Positions 1 through 5,251 of a stretch of 6,075 nucleotides of DNA are shown one piece after another. The number at the start of each line of letters is the position of its first letter. Position 1 is the stretch's first letter. Position numbers and translations under genes: made by a program. Under the pieces are notes generated by a model, which ran no database searches, had not been told where the DNA came from, and was given only the letters and a program-made list of their open reading frames with translations. Origin of the DNA: JBGTKH01 sp041744735 (GTDB lineage: Bacteria > Planctomycetota > Planctomycetia > Pirellulales > Pirellulaceae). Where the stretch lies: positions 1 through 6,075 of the forward strand of contig JBGTKH010000012.1 in assembly GCA_041744735.1 (NCBI GenBank). Reading direction: 5' to 3'.

Positions 1-14
1 CAGAGGCAGCCGGG

Positions 15-521
15 TTACAACTCTCTGCGGATTGCCTCTTGTTTGTACAGCGTGAACCCGGCCTTCAAGTAGTTGGGCAGCGCGGCCGCGTGATCCAGCG
101 AGCAGGTGTGCAGCCAGAAACGCCTGGGCTGGTAGCTCCAAGCCTTATCGACAGTCCATTGCAGAAACCACTTTCCCAGCCCTTGGCCGATGAAGGGGGA
201 CATCAGCCCGAATTGAACCAGCTCGACTTCGCCCGGCTCGCGGCGGTCGAGTTCCGCAAAGCCCGCGGGCGTCCCATCCACGTGCAAAACATGCAATTCG
301 ACTCGTGGATCGCCGATGATCGCGGCCAGCGCGTCGTACGATAACTTTCGGCGACTGAGCCAGTAATACTCCCGGCCTACGGCGTTATACAGGAAACGAT
401 AATACGGCACCGACGGCGAGCGGGCGTGCAGCACCGTCAACCCTTCGCGCGGAGAGGGCACCGCATGCCGCGACGGCTCAAGCAATTCAAGGTAGTACAC
501 CGTGACATCGACAAGTTCCAT
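15..521 (-). CDS. GNAT family N-acetyltransferase (168 aa)
   Basis: Complete 168-residue protein of the GCN5-related N-acetyltransferase fold, expected to move an acetyl group from acetyl-CoA to an amine; the substrate cannot be told from sequence. The acetyl-CoA binding motif A is visible at about residues 99-121, with a beta strand (VELVQFGL) followed by the glycine-rich turn FIGQGLGK (110-117). Motif B follows at about 136-156 (WLHTCSLDH, then NYLKAGF), the usual helix and strand ending in a Gly-Phe. An N-terminal YRFLYNAVG segment (41-49) and a GTPAGFAELD strand (83-92) match a GNAT subfamily I know from planctomycetes and proteobacteria. The length is normal for one domain. The ATG at 521 has no Shine-Dalgarno sequence, but a TAGAAT box ends 7 bases before it, so the message may be leaderless. 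Transcription runs away from the NAD operon. Family call is firm; specific role unknown. Confidence 0.9.
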   Translation of the reverse strand: MELVDVTVYYLELLEPSRHAVPSPREGLTVLHARSPSVPYYRFLYNAVGREYYWLSRRKLSYDALAAIIGDPRVELHVLHVDGTPAGFAELDRREPGEVELVQFGLMSPFIGQGLGKWFLQWTVDKAWSYQPRRFWLHTCSLDHAAALPNYLKAGFTLYKQEAIRREL

Positions 522-528
522 GAAGCTG

Positions 529-557
529 ATTCTACGCTCCGTTGATTTTTTTAGCGA
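529..557 (-). promoter_or_regulatory. Candidate promoter of the GNAT gene, leaderless
   Basis: On the minus strand a TAGAAT box (529-534, five of six matches to the bacterial -10 consensus) lies exactly 7 bases before the ATG of the acetyltransferase. Seventeen bases further upstream is only a poor -35 match (TCGCTA, 552-557). If used, transcription would start at or one base before the A of the ATG, giving a leaderless mRNA and accounting for the missing ribosome binding site. Based on consensus matching only. Confidence 0.3.
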
Positions 558-581
558 TCACGGAATCTGCGCCGTGCCGCT
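544..581. other. Hairpin flanked by A/T tract
   Basis: An interrupted stem is visible on either strand: AGCG (553-556) pairs with CGCT (578-581), and CACGG (559-563) pairs with CCGTG (572-576) around an 8-base loop. A run of seven T lies on its left at about 546-552. Read on the minus strand, downstream of the small gene at 614-744, the hairpin is followed by A rather than U, so it is not a standard intrinsic terminator. It may be a U-less terminator for that gene or a structured site near the GNAT promoter. Confidence 0.3.
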
Positions 582-613
582 GTTGGTCGGGTATGCGCAA
601 GAGATCGCGTTGC

Positions 614-744
614 TCAGGGCGTATCGTCGCCGTTGAGGCCCAGCCGATATTTGCCGGTCTTGATGTCATAGTTCAGACGGCAGCCATACCGGACATGAAA
701 ACAAAACAGCCGACAACACACGCGAGAAACAGATGGCGGACCAT
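614..744 (-). pseudogene. Possible tiny exported-protein gene, frame broken
   Basis: On the minus strand an ATG at 744 is preceded by a good ribosome binding site (GAGGA, 7-base spacer). It opens a 23-codon frame ending with TGA at 673-675. The peptide has a basic N-terminus (MVRH) and a hydrophobic stretch (LFLACVVGCFVFMSG), like a secretion or lipoprotein signal. In the -1 frame, coding resumes around 686 with GCRLNYDIKTGKYRLGLNG and ends at a stop at 614-616. Adding one base near 686-692 would join both parts into a protein of about 43 residues with a Cys just after the hydrophobic core. Either this is a real 23-residue peptide or a small exported protein interrupted by a one-base deletion or sequencing error. 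I do not recognise a family. Support is the ribosome binding site, the signal-like start and the promoter candidate at 844-872. Confidence 0.35.
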
Positions 745-843
745 GTTGCTATCCTCACTCGAATCAGTCTTCGAGACGAACTGGCTGAGGCCCCTTGGTC
801 ACCTTCGCGAATTCTTTGCACCCGGCTTTGTGCCCCGTAGCGA

Positions 844-872
844 TTAATAGCCGCAGTTTATTGTTGTGGCAA
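844..872 (-). promoter_or_regulatory. Candidate sigma-70-type promoter, minus strand
   Basis: Read on the minus strand, TTGCCA (867-872, five of six matches to the -35 consensus) is followed after a 17-base spacer by TATTAA (844-849, four of six matches to the -10 consensus). Transcription would begin near 837 and reach the small gene starting at 744 after a leader of about 90 bases. It points away from the NAD operon. This is a consensus match only; planctomycete promoters are poorly characterised. Confidence 0.35.
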
Positions 873-1004
873 TCCAATCGTCAAAGGCGAGTTGTCAAAA
901 TCAGCGATGGTACGAAGTGCGGGATTTGAGTGGCGGCGGACGGCACCGATCCTTGGGCTATCGCGATGGGTTGCAAAGGGCAGCGTTCGTATGGGACATT
1001 AGTT

Positions 1005-1031
1005 GATGACAGACTCACATTGACTGTTATC
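1005..1031. promoter_or_regulatory. Imperfect inverted repeat upstream of pncB (candidate operator)
   Basis: Ten-base arms GATGACAGAC (1005-1014) and GACTGTTATC (1022-1031) are complementary at 8 of 10 positions around a 7-base centre, TCACATT. The repeat ends 21 bases before the pncB start codon. It also contains weak -35-like hexamers (TTGATG at 1003-1008, TTGACT at 1020-1025). A dimeric repressor site overlapping the promoter of an NAD salvage operon would be expected here, since such operons are often controlled by NAD-responsive regulators such as NrtR or NiaR. The arms do not match a binding site I can name, so the regulator is left open. Confidence 0.3.
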
Positions 1032-1052
1032 GGCTTTACCGAGAAACGTTGC

Positions 1053-2525
1053 ATGTCCACGCTGCCTCAACTTTATCGGCACTCCTTGGCGTTGTTGACC
1101 GATTTGTATCAGTTGACGATGGCTTATGGGTATTGGAAGACGGGTGTGGCGGAGCGGGAGGCGGTGTTTCATTTGACGTTTCGTACGTGTCCGTTCGGCG
1201 GCGCGTATGCGGTGGCTTGTGGGTTGAGTTACGTGGTGGATTGGCTGCGGGATTTGCGATTCGATCAGGATGACTTGCGCTATTTGGCGACGTTGACCGG
1301 CGCGGATGACCGGCCGCTGTTTGACGCCGCGTTTCTGGACCAGTTGGCGGGCATGCAGTTTCGCTGCGACGTGGACGCCGTGCCGGAGGGGACGGTGGTG
1401 TTTTCGCACGAGCCGTTGGTGCGCGTGCGCGGCCCGATCTTGCAAGCGCAATTATTAGAGACGGCGCTGCTGACGATCGTGAATTTTCAAACGCTGGTGG
1501 CCACCAAAGCGGCGCGGCTCTGCGGCGAGACACCCGGCGATGTGGTCATCGAATTCGGCCTGCGCCGCGCTCAAGGCATCGACGGCGGCATCTCGGCCAG
1601 CCGCGCGGCGTTTGTGGGTGGGTGCGCGGCAACGTCGAATGTGCTGGCCGGAAAACTATTCGGCATTCCGATCAAAGGCACGCACGCGCACAGTTGGGTG
1701 ATGTCGTTTGACAGCGAACTGGAGTCGTTTCGCGCCTATGCCGCGGCGCTGCCAAACAACTGTGTGTTTTTGGTCGATACGTACGACACGTTGCAAGGCG
1801 TTCGTCACGCGGTCGAAGTCGGACGACGGCTGCGCGAAGAAGGGCACGAGATGCTCGGCATCCGGCTCGATTCGGGCGACTTGGCCGAACTGAGCATCGC
1901 GGCGCGACAAATTCTCGACGATGGCGGTTTTCCCAATGCGGCGATCGTCGCCAGCAACGACTTGGACGAGTATCTGATCCGCGATCTCAAGTATCAGGGC
2001 GCGACGATCACCGTCTGGGGAGTCGGCACGCGGCTGGCCACGGCATACGACCAGCCGGCGCTGGGCGGCATCTACAAATTGTCGGCCATTCGCGCTTCCG
2101 CGGGCGACCGGTGGCAGCATAAAATCAAACTGTCCGAGCAGCCGATCAAGGTCTCGACGCCGGGTATTCTGCAAGTCCGGCGGTTCAGCAACGACGATGG
2201 TTTTCTGGCCGACGTGATCTACGATGAACTGACCGGGATCGCGGAAAGTCCCACAGCCGTTGACTTTGACGGCCATGTTCGTCGCCGCATCGTCTCGTCC
2301 GCCCGTCACGAAGACCTGCTGGTTCCCGTGTTTCGCCAAGGCAAGCCGGTTTACAATGTACCAACGGCAGCCGAGGCTCAGCAGCGAGCCAAACAGCAAC
2401 TCCAACAGTTGCCCGACGCTACAAAGCGGCTGCACAATCCCACGCCGTATTCCGTCGGCTTGGAAGAAAACTTGTACCTGCTGAAGAGCCGGCTGATCGA
2501 CGAAGCGAGGAACAATCCGACGTGA
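1053..2525 (+). CDS. pncB: Nicotinate phosphoribosyltransferase
   Basis: 490 residues. Converts nicotinate and phosphoribosyl pyrophosphate to nicotinate mononucleotide, with ATP hydrolysis coupled to the reaction, in the cytoplasmic Preiss-Handler NAD salvage pathway. Family signatures run the full length: TDLYQLTM (16-23) and FHLTFRTCPFGG (39-50) at the N-terminus; EFGLRRAQG (167-175); THAHSW, whose His213 corresponds to the histidine phosphorylated during catalysis; DTYDT (242-246); RLDSGDL (271-277); SNDLDE (301-306); GVGTRL (323-328). The length is typical of the long bacterial and animal type. The frame is open back to a GTG at 930, but the extra 41 residues resemble nothing in the family, so the ATG at 1053 is preferred; a weak GAGAAA lies just upstream. 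It is the first gene of the operon and overlaps nadE by GTGA. Codons in its first 230 bases are rich in G and T compared with the rest. Confidence 0.95.
   Translation: MSTLPQLYRHSLALLTDLYQLTMAYGYWKTGVAEREAVFHLTFRTCPFGGAYAVACGLSYVVDWLRDLRFDQDDLRYLATLTGADDRPLFDAAFLDQLAGMQFRCDVDAVPEGTVVFSHEPLVRVRGPILQAQLLETALLTIVNFQTLVATKAARLCGETPGDVVIEFGLRRAQGIDGGISASRAAFVGGCAATSNVLAGKLFGIPIKGTHAHSWVMSFDSELESFRAYAAALPNNCVFLVDTYDTLQGVRHAVEVGRRLREEGHEMLGIRLDSGDLAELSIAARQILDDGGFPNAAIVASNDLDEYLIRDLKYQGATITVWGVGTRLATAYDQPALGGIYKLSAIRASAGDRWQHKIKLSEQPIKVSTPGILQVRRFSNDDGFLADVIYDELTGIAESPTAVDFDGHVRRRIVSSARHEDLLVPVFRQGKPVYNVPTAAEAQQRAKQQLQQLPDATKRLHNPTPYSVGLEENLYLLKSRLIDEARNNPT
2507..2512 (+). promoter_or_regulatory. 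Ribosome binding site deciding the nadE GTG start
   Basis: GAGGAA inside the last codons of pncB sits 9 bases before the GTG at 2522. This supports a GTG start for nadE that overlaps the pncB stop codon, and suggests translational coupling of the two genes. Confidence 0.6.
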
Positions 2526-4510
2526 AGCTGATCAAAGTCGCCGTGGCGACGCTCAATCAAACTCCGCTGGCCTGGCAAACGAACCAAGAGCACATCGTGG
2601 CGGCGATTGCGGCGGCTCGGCAACAAGGCGTGACGATTCTCTGCCTGCCCGAGCTGTGCATCACAGGTTACGGCTGCGAGGATGCGTTTCACTCGCTGTG
2701 GCTGCACGACACCGCGCAAAAAGTGTTGCTTGAGTTGCTGCCGGAAACTCGCGGCATGATTGTTTCGCTGGGGCTGCCATTGCTGCATAGCGGCAGGTTG
2801 TTTAACACCGCGTGTCTGGCCGCCGACGGAAATCTTGTAGGCTTTGTCGGCAAGCAGCATTTGGCGGGCGAAGGGATTCATTATGAACCGCGGTGGTTCA
2901 AACGCTGGCCGGGCGACGTGCGAGCGACCGCTCAGTTCGGCGGCCAGTCGTATCCGATCGGCGATTTGATGTTCGATTGCGGCGGTGTGCGGATTGGTTT
3001 CGAGATTTGCGAAGACGCTTGGGTGGCCAATCGGCCCGGCGGCGATCTGGCGTTGCAGGGAGTGGACCTGCTGCTGAATCCGAGCGCCAGCCACTTCGCG
3101 TTCGGCAAACACGAAGTCCGCAAGCGGTTCGTGCTGGAGGGTTCGCGGGCGTTCAACGTCAGTTACCTGTACGCGAATCTGTTGGGCAACGAAGCGGGCC
3201 GCGCGATCTACGACGGCGGTGCGCTGATCGCCAGCGACGGCCGGATGCTGGCCGCGGGTCCGCGTTTTTCGTACGCCGATTTTCAACTGACCACGGCGGT
3301 GTTGGACGTAGACGCCACGCGGATGAGCCGCGCTCGCACCGGCAGCTTTCGGCCCGACATTGAAAACGAACCGGACAACGTCGTGCAAGTGCCGTTCGAC
3401 TTCCCTCGCATCCGGCCCGAAGCTCGGACCGAGACGGTGGCCGCATGGGAGAACGGGCCGCATCTGAAAGAGGAGGAATTCACGCGGGCTGTGTCGCTGG
3501 GACTGTTCGATTACTTGCGCAAAAGTCGGTCGGCTGGTTTCGTCGTGTCGCTCAGCGGCGGCGCGGATTCGGCGGCCTGTGCCGTGCTGTCCGCGCTGCT
3601 GGTGGAGTTCGCCGTGGCGGAGTTGGGCCGTCAGGGATTGCATGAAAAGTTGTCCTATATCTCCGGCGTGCGCAAGGCCGCCGATAATCGCCAGTTGGTG
3701 CGCCGGCTGCTGACGACGGTTTATCAGTCGACGCGCAACAGTTCCGACGTCACTCGCCACGCGGCCCGCGGCGTGGCAGAGGCATTGGGCGCCGAGCATT
3801 TTGAATTTGACGTCGACGCGATCGTGCAGGACTATGTCGAAGTTGTCTCGGGCGCGATCGGCCGGCCGCTGAGTTGGGAGCAGGACGACGTGGCACTGCA
3901 AAACATTCAGGCCCGTGTCCGAGCGCCCGGTGTTTGGATGCTGGCCAATTTACGCGACGCCCTGCTGCTGGCTACCAGTAATCGCAGCGAAGCGGCCGTC
4001 GGCTACACGACGATGGACGGAGACACGTGCGGCGGGCTGTCGCCGATCGCCGGCATCGACAAGGCGTTCTTGCGCGAGTGGCTGCGGTGGATGGAAACGC
4101 ACGGGCCGGAAGGCGCGTGGCCGCTGCCTGTATTGCGAGAGGTCAACGAACAACAACCGACCGCCGAGCTTCGTCCGCTGGCCAATCATCAAACCGACGA
4201 AGCCGACCTGATGCCGTACGATCTGCTGGACGCCATCGAGCGGGCGGCGATACGCGATAAGCTGTCGCCGCTGGAAGTTTTTCAGTTGATGGAATCGCGT
4301 TTCCCCGATTTGTCGCGCGAGCAGCTTGGCATCTGGGTCGAACGCTTTTTCCGCCTCTGGTGCCGCAACCAGTGGAAACGCGAACGCTACGCCCCGTCGT
4401 TTCACCTGGACGATCAAAATCTAGACCCGAAAACTTGGTGCCGCTTCCCAATTCTGTCCGGCAACTTCGATCGCGAACTGGCTGAGTTGCGAGAGTATTT
4501 GCGTTCTTAA
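2522..4510 (+). CDS. nadE: Glutamine-dependent NAD+ synthase
   Basis: 662 residues; makes NAD from deamido-NAD, ATP and glutamine, the last step of both NAD synthesis and salvage. The N-terminal half is a nitrilase-type glutaminase with the Glu-Lys-Cys triad visible: Glu44 in LPEL, Lys111 in GKQHLAGE and Cys163 in EICEDAW. The C-terminal half is an ATP-pyrophosphatase synthetase domain with the P-loop SGGADS (345-350), NIQARVR (461-467), TSNRSEA (485-491), TMDGDTCGGLSPI (497-509) and HQTDEADLMPYDLLDAIE (556-573). Both domains look intact, so the enzyme should use glutamine instead of free ammonia. About 110 residues separate the P-loop from NIQARVR, longer than in short ammonia-dependent NadE, and TMDGDTCGG replaces the more familiar YGD loop, marking a distinct subfamily. 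It starts with GTG inside the pncB stop (4-base overlap), with GAGGAA upstream. pncA follows after 13 bases. Confidence 0.95.
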   Translation: MKLIKVAVATLNQTPLAWQTNQEHIVAAIAAARQQGVTILCLPELCITGYGCEDAFHSLWLHDTAQKVLLELLPETRGMIVSLGLPLLHSGRLFNTACLAADGNLVGFVGKQHLAGEGIHYEPRWFKRWPGDVRATAQFGGQSYPIGDLMFDCGGVRIGFEICEDAWVANRPGGDLALQGVDLLLNPSASHFAFGKHEVRKRFVLEGSRAFNVSYLYANLLGNEAGRAIYDGGALIASDGRMLAAGPRFSYADFQLTTAVLDVDATRMSRARTGSFRPDIENEPDNVVQVPFDFPRIRPEARTETVAAWENGPHLKEEEFTRAVSLGLFDYLRKSRSAGFVVSLSGGADSAACAVLSALLVEFAVAELGRQGLHEKLSYISGVRKAADNRQLVRRLLTTVYQSTRNSSDVTRHAARGVAEALGAEHFEFDVDAIVQDYVEVVSGAIGRPLSWEQDDVALQNIQARVRAPGVWMLANLRDALLLATSNRSEAAVGYTTMDGDTCGGLSPIAGIDKAFLREWLRWMETHGPEGAWPLPVLREVNEQQPTAELRPLANHQTDEADLMPYDLLDAIERAAIRDKLSPLEVFQLMESRFPDLSREQLGIWVERFFRLWCRNQWKRERYAPSFHLDDQNLDPKTWCRFPILSGNFDRELAELREYLRS

Positions 4511-4523
4511 CACCCTCGCTGCC

Positions 4524-5155
4524 ATGAAAACTCTAATCCTGATTGACATCCAAAACGACTTCCTGCCGGGCGGAGCATTGGCGGTGCCCAGCGGCGATCA
4601 CGTGATTCCGGTAATCAATCGCTTGCAGCCGCAGTTCGAGCTTGTTGTGGCAACTCAGGATTGGCATCCGCCGGACCACGGCAGTTTCGCGGCCAATCAC
4701 CCGGGCCGGCAAGTGGGCGACGTGATCGACCTGGACGGCTTGCAGCAGATCCTCTGGCCTGTCCACTGCGTGCAGAACACGCACGGCGCCGAACTAGCCG
4801 CCGATTTGAACACGGCCCGCGTGGCAAAGGTCTTCCGCAAAGGTACCGATTCACGCATCGACAGCTACAGCGGCTTCTTCGATAATGGGCACCGCAAAAC
4901 AACCGGGCTCGGCGAATTTCTCAAACAACAGGCGGTCGACGAAGTTTACATCGCCGGTCTGGCAACCGACTATTGCGTGAGTTCACCGCACTCGACGCGC
5001 GGCAACTAGGTTTCAAGACGCGAGTCATTGAAGACGCATGCCGTGGCGTCGAGCTGCAAGCGGGCGACATCGCCCAGGCAATCGATAAACTGCAGGCTGC
5101 GGGTGTCGCAATCTTCAACAGCCAACGATTGCTAGAAACAGTTTCAAAACCGTGA
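4524..5155 (+). pseudogene. pncA: Nicotinamidase, interrupted by a one-base frameshift
   Basis: Hydrolyses nicotinamide to nicotinate and ammonia, feeding PncB. The first frame (4524-5009) carries the isochorismatase-fold signatures: Asp8 in LIDIQNDF, Lys106 in FRKG and Cys151 in GLATDYCV form the catalytic triad; Asp46, His48 and His52 (TQDWHPPDH) and His81 (WPVHC) are the metal ligands. After Val152 this frame gives nine unrelated residues and stops. The expected continuation, FTALDARQLGF, then EDACRGVELQ and AAGVAIF, is in the next frame from about 4982 to the TGA at 5153. One extra A at 4980 (GTG AG TTC becoming GTG AAG TTC) restores about 210 residues, close to the 213 of E. coli PncA, with the common CVKFTALDA junction. 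As written, the last 58 or so residues are lost. Either a real inactivating deletion or a sequence error; the good conservation on both sides favours an error or a recent event. No clear ribosome binding site, so translation probably depends on nadE coupling. Confidence 0.88.
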
Positions 5156-5219
5156 GCCGAAGGCGCTAGACTCGGGCTAGATGCCCGGATGACCGGCGAA
5201 ATCAAGGCCCGCGGCTCAC
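5152..5219. repeat. 68-bp element with 8-bp terminal inverted repeats
   Basis: GTGAGCCG (5152-5159) and CGGCTCAC (5212-5219) are perfect inverted repeats enclosing 52 bases. Inside are a perfect hairpin CGGGC-TAGAT-GCCCG (5173-5187), an alternative CCGG-ATGA-CCGG hairpin (5185-5196) and a GCTAGA direct repeat (5165-5170 and 5176-5181). From memory it resembles short dispersed GC-rich palindromic repeats found between genes in Pirellulales genomes; this cannot be confirmed from one copy. The TGA that ends pncA lies within its left arm. It could be a REP- or MITE-like element and might also serve as a folded 3' end for the NAD operon transcript, although no T-run follows. Confidence 0.5.
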
Positions 5220-5239
5220 AATCAACTAAGCCAGAAATG

Positions 5240-5245
5240 AAAGGG
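5240..5245 (+). promoter_or_regulatory. Ribosome binding site of the pectate lyase gene
   Basis: AAAGGG lies 6 bases before the ATG at 5252, a normal spacing. It favours that start over the in-frame ATGs at 5237 and 5246, which lie before or inside the site or its spacer. Confidence 0.45.
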
Positions 5246-5251
5246 ATGCCC

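Larger units (their letters stand above)
522..1052. other. Intergenic region between GNAT gene and NAD operon
   Basis: About 530 bases without a sizeable gene. An open frame on the plus strand (542-847) has no recognisable protein features and I regard it as chance. Supportable contents are a hairpin and A-tract at 544-581, a small minus-strand gene starting at 744 with a promoter candidate at 844-872, and an inverted repeat at 1005-1031. A GTCAAA direct repeat (880-885 and 894-899, 14-base period) is also present but too short to interpret. No tRNA or other structured RNA was recognised. Confidence 0.7.

Noticed and set aside
544..581. Intrinsic terminator for the small minus-strand gene
   Set aside because: The hairpin exists, but on that strand it is followed by an A-run instead of a U-run, and on the plus strand the T-run precedes it.
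542..847. A 101-codon plus-strand frame in the intergenic region
   Set aside because: No family features and no good ribosome binding site, and it overlaps the better supported minus-strand small gene and promoter.
930..1052. An upstream GTG start for pncB adding 41 residues
   Set aside because: The added residues do not resemble the nicotinate phosphoribosyltransferase N-terminus, and they would cover the inverted repeat upstream of the ATG at 1053.
1656..2435. A 259-codon open frame on the minus strand opposite pncB
   Set aside because: Antisense to conserved pncB sequence, with no recognisable motif or ribosome binding site; regarded as a codon-bias shadow.
2378..3901. A 507-codon open frame on the minus strand opposite nadE
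   Set aside because: It lies wholly across nadE and the end of pncB, which have clear family motifs. The translation is rich in Arg, His and Gln without domain features, typical of antisense frames in GC-rich genes.
4974..4990. Programmed ribosomal frameshift in pncA
   Set aside because: No slippery heptamer or downstream pseudoknot-like structure is apparent at the junction, and nicotinamidases are not known to use frameshifting; a missing base explains it more simply.
4973..5155. A separate 60-residue gene starting with TTG at 4973
   Set aside because: Its sequence is the conserved C-terminal part of nicotinamidase in a shifted frame, so it is the second half of pncA, not an independent gene.
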